A program made the position numbers and the translations under genes. DNA of 64,000 nucleotides from Halomonas stenophila (GTDB taxonomy: Bacteria > Pseudomonadota > Gammaproteobacteria > Pseudomonadales > Halomonadaceae). The DNA lies in the NCBI RefSeq assembly GCF_014192275.1, contig NZ_JACHXR010000002.1:248001-312000 (forward strand). Reading direction: 5' to 3'. The notes below the pieces were generated by a model. The model was not told the DNA's origin and searched no databases. It saw only the letters and a program-made list of their open reading frames with translations. This document shows, in pieces, positions 26,960-35,717 of this stretch; within the stretch, counting starts at the first letter, position 1; each line of letters starts with the position of its first letter.

Positions 26960-29900
26960 ATGCCGCTCGATGCCTTTCACCCCGCCGTGACGGCCTGGTT
27001 CCGGAGCGAGCTCGGCGACCCCACCGAGGTCCAGGCGCGTGCCTGGCCGGCGATCGGCGCCGGCGAGCACGTGCTGATCGCCGCGCCCACCGGCTCGGGC
27101 AAGACCCTGGCGGCCTTCCTGGCGGCCATCGATGCCCTGGTGCGCCGGGGGCTGGCGGAGGGCCTCGCCGACGAGCCGGCGGTGCTCTATGTCTCGCCGC
27201 TGCGCGCGCTGTCCAACGATATCCAGCGCAACCTGCAGCGGCCGCTGGCCGGCATCACCGAGCGGCTCGAGGCCGCCGGCCTGCCCGCCCCGGCGATCCG
27301 CGCCTGGGTGCGCACCGGCGACACCCCGCCCGGCGAACGCGAGCGGATGCGCCGACGCCCGCCGCATATCGTGGTCACCACCCCCGAATCGCTGTATCTG
27401 CTGCTCACCTCGGACTCGGGCCGGCGCATGTTGGCTAGCGTCGGCACGGTGATCGTCGACGAGATCCATGCCGTGGCCGCCGGCAAGCGGGGTTCGCACC
27501 TGACGCTGTCGCTGGAACGCCTGGCCGGCCTGACGCCGCGACCGCCGCAGCGCATCGGCCTCTCGGCGACACAGCGACCGGTGGCGGCCGTCGCCGACTT
27601 CCTCACCGGCGGCGAGGCCTGTCGCATCGTCGACACCGGCCACGCCCGCGAGCGCGACCTGGGTCTCGAGGTGCCCGGCGCGCCGCTCGCCGCGGTGATG
27701 GCGAACGAGGCCTGGGAGGAGGTCTACGACCGCCTGGCGGCGCTGGCCGAGGCACAGCGCACCACCCTGGTGTTCGCCAACACCCGGCGGGTCTGCGAGC
27801 GCGTGGCCCGCCACCTGGCGGAGCGGCTGGGCGCGGCGGCGGTGACCTCCCACCACGGCAGCCTGGCCCGCGAGCACCGCCTGGAGGCCGAGCAGCGCCT
27901 CAAGCGCGGCGAACTGCGGGTGCTGGTGGCCACCGCCTCCCTGGAGCTGGGCATCGACATCGGCGAGGTGGACCTGGTCTGCCAGCTTGGCTCGCCGCGC
28001 TCCATCGCCGCCCTGCTGCAGCGGGTGGGCCGCTCCGGTCATGGCGTCGGTCGCCTGCCCCGGGGACGGCTGTTTCCGCTGACCCGCGACGATCTGCTGG
28101 AGTGCACGGCGCTGCTCGACGCCGTGGCCCGGGGTGAGCTGGACCGGCTGCGGATCCCCGACGGGCCGCTGGACGTGCTGGCCCAGCAACTGGTGGCGGA
28201 GGTCGCCGCGGCCGGCGAGTGCGAGGAGGCGGCGCTGTACGCCCGGGTGCGCCGGGCCTGGCCGTATCGCGCCCTGTCCCGGGGGGCCTTCGACGCCGTG
28301 CTACAGATGCTCGCCGACGGCTACACCACTCGCCGCGGGCGGCGCGGCGCCTACCTGCACCGCGACCGCGTCAACGCCCGGCTGCGCCCGCGGCGTGGTG
28401 CGCGGCTGGTCGCGCTGACCAACGGCGGCGCCATCCCCGACCAGTTCGACTACGACGTGGTGCTGCAGCCCGAGGGGCTCAGGGTCGGCACGGTCAACGA
28501 GGACTTCGCCTTCGAGAGCATGCCCGGCGACGTCTTCCAGCTCGGCAACCAGGGCTATCGCATCCTCAAGGTGGCGACTGGCCGGGTGTTCGTCGAGGAC
28601 GCCAGGGGGACGCCGCCCAGCCTCCCGTTCTGGCTCGGCGAGGCGCCGGGGCGCAGCGACGAGCTCTCGGCGGCGGTCTCGCGGCTGCGCGGCGAGGTCG
28701 ACGCACGCCTGGCCGAGGGCGGCGAGGCCGCGGCCCGGGCCTGGCTGGCCGAGGCCCAGGGGCTGCCGGTCGGTGCCGCCGAGCAGCTCGCCGGCTATCT
28801 CGCCACCGCCCGGGCGGCGCTGGGCGCGTTGCCCACCCAGGCGCGGCTGGTGCTCGAGCGCTTCTTCGACGAGGCCGGCGACATGCACCTGGTGCTGCAT
28901 TCTCCCTACGGCTCGCGGCTCAATCGCGCCTGGGGGCTGGCGCTGCGCAAGCGTTTCTGCCGCAAGTTCAACTTCGAGCTTCAGGCGGCGGCCCTGGAGG
29001 ACAGCATCGTGCTGTCGCTGGGCCCCGCCCACAGCTTCCCGCTGGACGAGGTCTGGCACTACCTGAGCCGCGCGCGGGTGCGCGAGGTGCTGATCCAGGC
29101 GCTGCTCGACGCGCCGATGTTCGCCCTGCGCTGGCGCTGGAACGCCTCCGTCGCCCTGGCCGTGCCGCGCACCCGCAACGGCCGGCGGCGCCCGCCCCAG
29201 CTGCAGCGCCAGGACGCCGAGGACCTGCTCTCGGTGGTGTTCCCCGATCAACTGGCCTGCGCCGAGAACCTCGCGGGTGCCCGCGAGATCCCCGATCATC
29301 CCCTGGTCACCCAGACCCTCGCCGACTGCCTGGAGGAGGCCATGGACCTGGCCGGACTCGAGCGCCTGCTGGCACGCCTGGAAGGCGGCGAGATCGCCGT
29401 CGACGCCCGTGACCTGGCGCGACCCTCGCCGCTGGCCGAGGAGGTGGTCAACGCCCGGCCCTATGCCTTCCTCGACGACGGCGCCCAGGAGGAGCGACGC
29501 ACCCTCAGCGTGCGCAGCGGCGGCGCGCTGGATCCGGCGGAGGCCGCGGCCACGGCCCGCTATGCGCCGGCGATCGTGCAGCGGGTCCGCGAGGAGACCT
29601 GGCCGGCGCCGCGCGATGCCGACGAGCTCCACGACGCCCTGGTGCTGTGCGGCTTCCTCACCGCCGCCGAGGGCGAGGCGTGGTGGCCCTGGTTCCGGGC
29701 CCTGGCCGAGGCGCGGCGCGCCACCGCGGTCGATGTGGCCGACGGCGAGACGCTGTGGGTGGCCGCCGAGCGGCTGGCCGAGCTGCTGCGGCTTCGGCCA
29801 TCGGCCTCCCCCGAGCCGCCCATCGCGGCGCTGGGCCCGGTCCCCGAGGACGACGACGCGGCCCTGGTCGAGCTGCTGCGCTCGCGGCTGGAGGCACTGG

Positions 29901-31306
29901 GGCCGGTCACCGCGGCGGCACTGGCCGCCCCGCTGGGCGTCCCGCCGGCGCGGGCGGCGACGGCGCTGGCGCGCCTGGAAGGCGAGGGCTTCGTGCTGCG
30001 GGGCGCCTTCACCGACGCCGCGGACGCGCCCCAGTGGTGCGAGCGGCGCCTGCTGGCGCGGATGCACCGCTACGCCCTGGAGCGCCGGCGCGCCGAGATC
30101 GAGCCGGTCAGCGTGCGCGACTACCTGCGCTTCCTGCTCGACTGGCATGGCCTGGGCGAGCGGCCGGAGGGACCGGAGGCCCTGGCCGCGGCGGTGGCCG
30201 GGCTGGAGGGCTTCGCGGTGGCGGCGGGGGCTTGGGAACAGGAGGTGCTGCCGGCCCGGGTGGCGGGCTATGCACCGCACCTGCTCGACCAGCTGCTGGC
30301 CAGCGGACGCTTCGTGTGGCTGCGCCTGGCGGCGCCGCGACCGGCGGGCGCCGGCGGTCGGCGTCGCACCGGGCCGCTGCGCAACACCCCCATCGCCCTG
30401 GTGGAGCGCGGGGCCCTGGCCCCCTGGCGCCGCACCGCCACGGCGGCGGACGCTGAGGCCCCGGCGCCGTCCGCTGGGGCGCAGCGGGTGCTCGATGCCC
30501 TGCGCGCCGGCGGGGCGATGTTCTTCGCCGACCTGGTGGACGCCACCGGCATGCTGCGCACCCAGGTGGAGGCGGCGCTGGGCGAACTGGTGGCCGACGG
30601 GCTGGCGACCTCGGATACCTTCAACGGCCTGCGCGCGCTGATCGCCCCCGCCCACCAGCGTCCGTCGTTCGGCGCCGCGACCGGCCGGCGCCGCCGTCGC
30701 CAGGCCCCGGGGGTGGACGCGGCGGGCCGCTGGTCCGCCCTGCCGCCGGTGGCGCACGAGGCCCCGGCCCCGGGGCGGCGCTTCACCACCGACCCGGCGC
30801 ATCTCGAGCGCGTCGCCTGGGTGCTGCTGCGCCGCTACGGCGTGGTCTTCCATCGCGTGCTCGAGCGCGAGGCGGCGCTGCCGCCCTGGCGCGAGTTGCT
30901 TTACGTCTATCGGCGCCTCGAGGCGCGCGGCGAGATCCGTGGCGGGCGCTTCGTGGCGCAGTTCGCCGGCGAGCAGTTCGCGCTCCCCGAGGCGGTGGGG
31001 GCGCTGAAGGCCATGCGCCGGCGGGCGCCGGACGACACCCGTATCGCCGTCTCGGCCGCCGACCCGCTCAACCTGATCGGCATCCTCACGCCTGGAGGCC
31101 GCCTGCCGGCGGTGCCGGGCAACCGCCTGCTGTATCGCGACGGCGCGCCCGAGGCGGTGCTGAAGCACGGCGAGGTCGAGACGCTGGCACCGCTGGACGA
31201 GGCCGAGCGGTGGCGGGTCGTGCAGTGGCTGCGCCGCGACGCCGGCCATCGGCCATTGCCTGCCGATACGCGGTTCACTGGTGCGTCGCCCGACGCCGGG
31301 CCTTGA
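26960..31306 (+). CDS. lhr: Lhr family ATP-dependent helicase (large helicase-related protein)
   Basis: DNA/RNA helicase of 1448 aa (E. coli Lhr 1538). Start ATG 26960 is preferred; longer upstream reading has no homology. Motifs: VQARAWPAI (Q-like), Walker A APTGSGKT (42-49), SPLRALSND, TTPESLYLLL, DEIH (167-170), SATQRP, TTLVFANTRR, SLELGIDIG and QRVGRSGHGVG. The Lhr core continues with the winged-helix and beta-bundle domains. The C-terminal half carries the long Lhr-CTD, reported in E. coli to have uracil-DNA glycosylase activity. It probably acts in DNA repair. Single gene on its transcript as far as seen. Confidence 0.93.
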   Translation: MPLDAFHPAVTAWFRSELGDPTEVQARAWPAIGAGEHVLIAAPTGSGKTLAAFLAAIDALVRRGLAEGLADEPAVLYVSPLRALSNDIQRNLQRPLAGITERLEAAGLPAPAIRAWVRTGDTPPGERERMRRRPPHIVVTTPESLYLLLTSDSGRRMLASVGTVIVDEIHAVAAGKRGSHLTLSLERLAGLTPRPPQRIGLSATQRPVAAVADFLTGGEACRIVDTGHARERDLGLEVPGAPLAAVMANEAWEEVYDRLAALAEAQRTTLVFANTRRVCERVARHLAERLGAAAVTSHHGSLAREHRLEAEQRLKRGELRVLVATASLELGIDIGEVDLVCQLGSPRSIAALLQRVGRSGHGVGRLPRGRLFPLTRDDLLECTALLDAVARGELDRLRIPDGPLDVLAQQLVAEVAAAGECEEAALYARVRRAWPYRALSRGAFDAVLQMLADGYTTRRGRRGAYLHRDRVNARLRPRRGARLVALTNGGAIPDQFDYDVVLQPEGLRVGTVNEDFAFESMPGDVFQLGNQGYRILKVATGRVFVEDARGTPPSLPFWLGEAPGRSDELSAAVSRLRGEVDARLAEGGEAAARAWLAEAQGLPVGAAEQLAGYLATARAALGALPTQARLVLERFFDEAGDMHLVLHSPYGSRLNRAWGLALRKRFCRKFNFELQAAALEDSIVLSLGPAHSFPLDEVWHYLSRARVREVLIQALLDAPMFALRWRWNASVALAVPRTRNGRRRPPQLQRQDAEDLLSVVFPDQLACAENLAGAREIPDHPLVTQTLADCLEEAMDLAGLERLLARLEGGEIAVDARDLARPSPLAEEVVNARPYAFLDDGAQEERRTLSVRSGGALDPAEAAATARYAPAIVQRVREETWPAPRDADELHDALVLCGFLTAAEGEAWWPWFRALAEARRATAVDVADGETLWVAAERLAELLRLRPSASPEPPIAALGPVPEDDDAALVELLRSRLEALGPVTAAALAAPLGVPPARAATALARLEGEGFVLRGAFTDAADAPQWCERRLLARMHRYALERRRAEIEPVSVRDYLRFLLDWHGLGERPEGPEALAAAVAGLEGFAVAAGAWEQEVLPARVAGYAPHLLDQLLASGRFVWLRLAAPRPAGAGGRRRTGPLRNTPIALVERGALAPWRRTATAADAEAPAPSAGAQRVLDALRAGGAMFFADLVDATGMLRTQVEAALGELVADGLATSDTFNGLRALIAPAHQRPSFGAATGRRRRRQAPGVDAAGRWSALPPVAHEAPAPGRRFTTDPAHLERVAWVLLRRYGVVFHRVLEREAALPPWRELLYVYRRLEARGEIRGGRFVAQFAGEQFALPEAVGALKAMRRRAPDDTRIAVSAADPLNLIGILTPGGRLPAVPGNRLLYRDGAPEAVLKHGEVETLAPLDEAERWRVVQWLRRDAGHRPLPADTRFTGASPDAGP

Positions 31307-31476
31307 TGCCCGGGTGGCGCGTCGGCCGCCTGCGGTGTCGGAGGGGCGCGTCGTTCGTGGCTGGGACTTCCCGTCGAAGACCAGTGGTGCGTCACGTCAC
31401 ACGACGTGCACCGGACGGCAGACTGCTAACTTGGAGAGGTAACGGTGAGCGATGGGGTCATAGAGGGGGCGGGATC

Positions 31477-33522
31477 ATGAGCGAGCATTCTCCCGAGGGG
31501 ATTCGCAACATCGCCCTGACCGGCCCGGCGGGTGGGGGCAAGACGACCCTCGCCGAGGCCCTGCTGGCGGCGGCCGGGGCCATCGGTGCCGCCGGCAGCG
31601 TGGACAAGGGGTCGACGGTCAGCGACGCCGGCCCCCAGGAGAAGGCGCTGCAGCATTCCATCGCCGCCTCGGTGATGGGGCTCGAGTGGAGGGAGGCCTG
31701 GATCAACCTCATCGATACCCCCGGCTACGTGGACTTCCAGGGCGCCACCCTGTCCATCCTGCCCGCCGTGGAAACGGTGGCGGTGGTGATCGACGCCGAG
31801 AGCGGGGTCGATGCCACGGCGCGGCGGATGATGCAGTGGGCCGGAGAGCGCGGCCTGTGTCGGCTGATCATCATCAACCGCATCGATGTCGCCGCGGCCC
31901 GGCTCGAGGCGCTTCTCGACGACCTCCGCGACACCTTCGGCAGCGAGTGCCTGCCCCTCGACCTGCCGGCGGATGGGGCCCGGCAGGTCGTGGACTGCTT
32001 CTTTGCGCCCCAGGGGACGGCGGACTTCTCGTCGGTCGAGGCCGCTCACGAGCAGCTGGTCGACCAGGTGGTGGAGGTGGACGAGGCGCTGATGGCGCTC
32101 TACCTGGAGCAGGGCGAGGCACTCAGCCCCGAGCAGCTCCATGCCCCCTTCGAGGCGGCACTGCGCGACGCTCACCTGGTGCCGGTGTGCTTCACCTCGG
32201 CGGCCACCGGGGCCGGGATCCCCGAGCTGCTGGAGATCTTCGCCCGACTGATGCCCAATCCTCTGGAGAGCAATCCGCCGCCCTTCCTGCGCCAGGACGA
32301 CACGGGCACCCACGAGTACCGGGCTCGCCCGGACCCCGAGGCCCACGTGCTGGCCCACGTGGTCAAGGTCGAGCACGATCCCTTCCTCGGCAAGCTGGCG
32401 GTGTTCCGCATGCACCAGGGCAGCGTTTCCCGGGATACCCGGCTGCTGGCCGGGGAGGCCCGCAAGCCCTTCCGGGTCGGTCCGCTGTTTCGCCTCCAGG
32501 GCCGGGAGCATCTCGAGGTGGAGCGCCTCGGGCCCGGCGAGATCGGTGCCCTGGCCAAGGTCGAGGAGGCGAGTCTCGACACCGTGCTGCACGACTCCCA
32601 CGACGAGGACCACATCCACCTGCGTCCGGTGGCCGTGCCGGCCCCGGTGTTCGGCCTGGCGATCCGCGCGCGGCGCCACGGCGACGAGCAGAAACTCACC
32701 GAGGCCCTGAGCCGCCTGGTCGAGGAGGATCCCGGCCTGCGAGTGGAGCAGGACGCCGCCACCCGGGAGACCGTGCTGCGCGGCCAGGGTGAGCTGCACC
32801 TGCGCATGGCCCTGGAACGCCTGGGCGAGCGCTACCGGGTCGAGGTGGACACCCGCCCGCCCTCCATCGCCTACCGCGAGACCATCCGTGCCCCGGCCGA
32901 GGGGCATTGCCGGCACAAGAAGCAGAGCGGCGGTGCCGGCCAGTTCGGCGAGGTGTTCCTGAGCGTCGAGCCGCTGCCCCGCGGGGCCGGGTTCGAGTTC
33001 GCGGACAGCATCCGTGGCGGGGCCATCCCGTCGTCGCTGCTGCCGGCAGTGGAGAAGGGCGTGCGCCAGGCCATGGAGGAGGGGGCCGTCGCCGGCTATC
33101 CGCTCCAGGACCTCCGGGTGGTGGTGCAGGATGGCAAGACGCATCCCGTGGACTCCAAGGAGATCGCCTTCGTCATCGCCGGCCGCAAGGCCTTCCTGGA
33201 TGCGGTGCACAAGGCCGGCCTGCAGGTGCTGGAGCCCCTGGTCGAGCTGGAGGTCGAGGGCCCGGGGACGGCGATGGGCGATCTGACCGCGGATCTCGCC
33301 GCCAGCCGTGGCCGGATCCAGGACACCCGGACCCTGGGCGACCAGGTCAGCATCCAGGCGCTGGTCCCCCTGGCGGAAGTCGCCGACTATCCCATGCGTC
33401 TCAACGCCCTGACCGGCGGCAGTGGCCGCTACACGCTGCGCTTCAGCCACTACGAGCCGGCCCCGGAGGCGGTACAGCAGGCCCTGGTCCAGGCCCATCG
33501 AGCGAAACGGGCGGAGGCGTGA
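31477..33522 (+). CDS. Elongation factor G-like GTPase (EF-G2 type)
   Basis: Translational GTPase of 681 aa with all five EF-G domains, but not the main FusA. The G1 loop is GPAGGGKTT (16-24) instead of GHIDAGKTT. Switch I lacks the RGITI motif (KALQHSI in its place). G3 is DTPGYVDF (80-87). G4 is NRID (134-137) rather than NKxD. Domain IV keeps KKQSGGAGQFGEV and domain III RGQGELHL. It stands outside any str operon (no rpsL, rpsG or tuf). Such proteins are widespread and poorly understood. Guanine specificity should be kept through Asp137, but ribosome-dependent activity is not assured. Confidence 0.88.
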   Translation: MSEHSPEGIRNIALTGPAGGGKTTLAEALLAAAGAIGAAGSVDKGSTVSDAGPQEKALQHSIAASVMGLEWREAWINLIDTPGYVDFQGATLSILPAVETVAVVIDAESGVDATARRMMQWAGERGLCRLIIINRIDVAAARLEALLDDLRDTFGSECLPLDLPADGARQVVDCFFAPQGTADFSSVEAAHEQLVDQVVEVDEALMALYLEQGEALSPEQLHAPFEAALRDAHLVPVCFTSAATGAGIPELLEIFARLMPNPLESNPPPFLRQDDTGTHEYRARPDPEAHVLAHVVKVEHDPFLGKLAVFRMHQGSVSRDTRLLAGEARKPFRVGPLFRLQGREHLEVERLGPGEIGALAKVEEASLDTVLHDSHDEDHIHLRPVAVPAPVFGLAIRARRHGDEQKLTEALSRLVEEDPGLRVEQDAATRETVLRGQGELHLRMALERLGERYRVEVDTRPPSIAYRETIRAPAEGHCRHKKQSGGAGQFGEVFLSVEPLPRGAGFEFADSIRGGAIPSSLLPAVEKGVRQAMEEGAVAGYPLQDLRVVVQDGKTHPVDSKEIAFVIAGRKAFLDAVHKAGLQVLEPLVELEVEGPGTAMGDLTADLAASRGRIQDTRTLGDQVSIQALVPLAEVADYPMRLNALTGGSGRYTLRFSHYEPAPEAVQQALVQAHRAKRAEA

Positions 33523-33616
33523 ACGAGTTCCGGGGGCGCGATGGCCTCCCCATCGGGCGCGAGGCTGACTAGGCTTGTCTAAAGGCCCTTGAACGACACG
33601 CGGGAGGGTGATCCCC

Positions 33617-34072
33617 ATGTCCATGGAACGCGTCACACGCTTTCTCGACGAGAACGGCGTGAAATATGTCATTCAGCAGCATTCCCCGGCCTATACCGCC
33701 CAGGAGGTCGCCGAGGCGGCTCATGTGCCCGGCCGTCATTTCGCCAAGAGCGTCATGATCACCGTCGACGGCCGCCTCGCACTGGCGGTGCTGCCGGCCA
33801 CCGATCGGGTCGACCTGCGTCGGTTGGCCCAGTCGCTCGGCGTCCAGGCCGTCGAGTTGGCCGAAGAGGGCGAGTTCAGCGGTCGCTTCCCCGACTGCGA
33901 GCCCGGCGCCATGCCGCCGTTCGGTAACCTCTTCGACCTGGAGGTCTTCGTCTCGCCGCACCTGGCCGAGGCCGACATCATCGCCTTCAATGCCGGCAAC
34001 CACCGCGAGGTCATGCAGCTCGCCTACAGCGTCTTCGATCGGCTCGTGAAACCCTCGGAAGTGGCGATGTAA
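33617..34072 (+). CDS. YbaK/EbsC-family aminoacyl-tRNA deacylase, copy 1
   Basis: Protein of 151 aa, ProX/YbaK fold, likely a trans-editing hydrolase for mischarged tRNA. Blocks: HSPAYTAQEVAEAAHVPGRHFAKSV, split here as HSPAYTAQEV and GRHFAKSV with the catalytic lysine, then AVLPATDRVDL, GAMPPFG and IAFNAGNH. Start ATG 33617 with GGGAGGG upstream; the second Met is at 33623. About 87% identical in protein sequence to the copy at 35228, the 20 differences being spread along the length. Both copies retain the key Lys and the GxxPPFG loop, so both look functional. Confidence 0.88.
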   Translation: MSMERVTRFLDENGVKYVIQQHSPAYTAQEVAEAAHVPGRHFAKSVMITVDGRLALAVLPATDRVDLRRLAQSLGVQAVELAEEGEFSGRFPDCEPGAMPPFGNLFDLEVFVSPHLAEADIIAFNAGNHREVMQLAYSVFDRLVKPSEVAM

Positions 34073-34076
34073 GGAT

Positions 34077-34098
34077 CGGGCCCGTCCGAGCGGGCCCG
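34077..34098 (+). terminator. Hairpin after YbaK copy 1
   Basis: CGGGCCCG (34077-34084), 6-base loop, CGGGCCCG (34091-34098). No T run. It also marks the place where the oxidoreductase remnant stops resembling its family. Confidence 0.45.
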
Positions 34099-34739
34099 AA
34101 GTTCAGGTAGCCGCGCTCATCGGAGAAGGGGGCGAAGCGCTCGCAGGCCTCCCGAGTCCAGGCAATGTTGGTCGCCGAATCGCCTGGCTCGTCCCAGTTG
34201 GATTCCACGCCCAGGAGGAAGGGCGCGTCGCGGGTCTCGAAGGCGGTGGGGCCACCATCCTGCCGCGCCATGGCGCCGCCCAGGTGCCAGACATCCACGG
34301 TGGACAGCGCCGAAGGGCGCTCCGCGGCCAGCTCGAGCAGGCGCTCGATGGCCGCGTCGTCGAAACGTCGCAGGTAGCGGGACTTCCAATAGTAGTGCCG
34401 GCCCTGGGGGTAGTCGCCGTCGAGCAACTGCTGGACCTCGACGAAGGGCATCACGCCGCTGAAGTCGGTCAGCGGCTCGCCCAGGCCGCGTAGCGGGGCC
34501 GTGACCCGCTCGCCCTCGGCCGGGTCGCCGGCGTAGCAGGCCGCCAGCAGCACGTAGGGCTTGCCATGGGCCGCTTGCGGATAGTCCGGCTCCTCGGGGA
34601 TGGTGCCGCAGATGGCGAAGGAACTGACGGATTCGGGGGCCTGCTCGGTGAAGTCCCGGTAGCCGCCCAGCACCTCTCGGCCGATCTCGGCGGGATAGAA
34701 GGTCGCGCTGAACACCGGGCCCGCCAGCTCAGCCGGGAT
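34099..34739 (-). pseudogene. Fragment of a BBE-type FAD-linked oxidoreductase
   Basis: Leftward reading frame matching only the middle and back part of berberine-bridge-like oxidoreductases: PAELAGPVFSATFYP, VLGGYRDFTEQAPESVSSFA, PFVEVQQLLDGDYPQGRHYYWKS split as FVEVQQLLDG and GRHYYWKS, and ERGYLNFG. The N-terminal FAD-binding domain with its P-loop-like and His attachment region is absent. The frame leaves the family right after YLNFG, where about 30 more residues and the final Asn-Pro-x-Asn-x-F motif should follow. Truncated at both ends, it cannot bind FAD and is a relic. Its front end abuts the TetR fragment at about 34740. Confidence 0.75.
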
Positions 34740-35111
34740 CCCCTGCAGCTACTGCTGATCTTCGTCGGCCTGTTCGAGGAGGCCGCGGCGACGCTCACCG
34801 AACCCTATCCGGGATGCCTGTTCGCCTCCTACTGCTATGAGGCGGAGCAGTTCGACCGGGGCATCCACGGCATCATCACCGCCACCATGGGGACCTGGCG
34901 CAGCCGGCTCGGCGAGCAGCTGCGCCGGGTGGCCGAACGCTATCCGCCGCGCCTCGAGGTGGACCTGGAGAGTCTGGCCGATGCCATCACGGTGGTCTTC
35001 GAGGGAGCCTTCATCGTCTCCAGGACCTACCGGGAGCCGGCGGTGGTGGCCCAGCAGCTGCGCCATTACCGCAACTACCTGGACCTGCTGTTCAGTCCCG
35101 ACCTGGCCTGA
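34740..35111 (+). pseudogene. C-terminal fragment of a TetR-family regulator
   Basis: About 123 codons matching the ligand-binding part of TetR/AcrR regulators: LLIFVGLFEEAAATL, PGCLFASYCYEAEQFD, ADAITVVFEGAFIVSRT and LRHYRNYLDLLF. The helix-turn-helix N-terminal domain is missing: upstream of 34740 the plus strand is antisense to the oxidoreductase fragment. There is no credible start. The frame ends with TGA at 35109-35111, 116 bases before YbaK copy 2. Confidence 0.75.
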
Positions 35112-35227
35112 GGATCGAGTGGACCATGCCGACGGAGTCGTGACGACACCTTCGCCATCGGCAACCGGCGACTATCCTTGGGGAAGCGGCATCCCCCTTC
35201 CACAACACACTTCAGAGGGTGGTCCCC

Positions 35228-35683
35228 ATGTCCATGGAGCGAGTGACGCGCTTTCTCGACGAGAACGGCGTCAAGTATGTGATCCTGCAGCATTCCCCCG
35301 CCTATACCGCCCAGGAGATCGCCGAGGCGGTCCACGTGCCCGGCCGGCACTTCGCCAAGAGCGTGCTGGTCACCATCGATGGCCGCTTCGCCCTGGCGGT
35401 CCTGCCGGCCACCGACCGGGTCGACCTGCGACGGCTGGCCCAGTCCGTCGGCGCCCAGGCCGTCGAGCTGGCGGAGGAGGCCGACTTCCGGCGCTGCTTC
35501 CCCGACGGTGAGCCCGGCGCCATGCCGCCGTTCGGCAACCTCTTCGACCTGGAGGTGTTCGTCTCGCCACACCTGGCCGAGGCCGACATGATCGCCTTCA
35601 ATGCCGGCAGCCACCGGGAGGTCATGCAGCTGTCCTACAGTGCCTTCGACCGCCTGGTGAAACCGGCGGAAGTGGCGATGTAG
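35228..35683 (+). CDS. YbaK/EbsC-family aminoacyl-tRNA deacylase, copy 2
   Basis: Protein of 151 aa, paralogue of the gene at 33617 (131 of 151 residues the same by eye). Same start context (GAGGGTGGTCCCC before ATGTCCATGG). Key blocks GRHFAKSV, AVLPATDRVDL, GAMPPFG and NAGSH are kept. Differences cluster mildly in the ADFRRCFPDG segment versus GEFSGRFPDC in copy 1. The presence of two complete copies around gene relics points to a local duplication. Which tRNA each would edit is not predictable. Confidence 0.88.
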   Translation: MSMERVTRFLDENGVKYVILQHSPAYTAQEIAEAVHVPGRHFAKSVLVTIDGRFALAVLPATDRVDLRRLAQSVGAQAVELAEEADFRRCFPDGEPGAMPPFGNLFDLEVFVSPHLAEADMIAFNAGSHREVMQLSYSAFDRLVKPAEVAM

Positions 35684-35717
35684 TAGCCGCCCGTTCGCGG
35701 GTCGAGGGAGAGACGCC

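Noticed and set aside
28301..31249. Minus-strand frame opposite lhr, and similar ones opposite the EF-G2-like, betT and umuC genes
   Set aside because: No homology or ribosome sites; explained by codon bias of the real genes.
33617..35683. Mobile element flanked by direct repeats
   Set aside because: The flanking repeats are full YbaK genes with 13% protein divergence, and no transposase, integrase or terminal inverted repeat lies between them.
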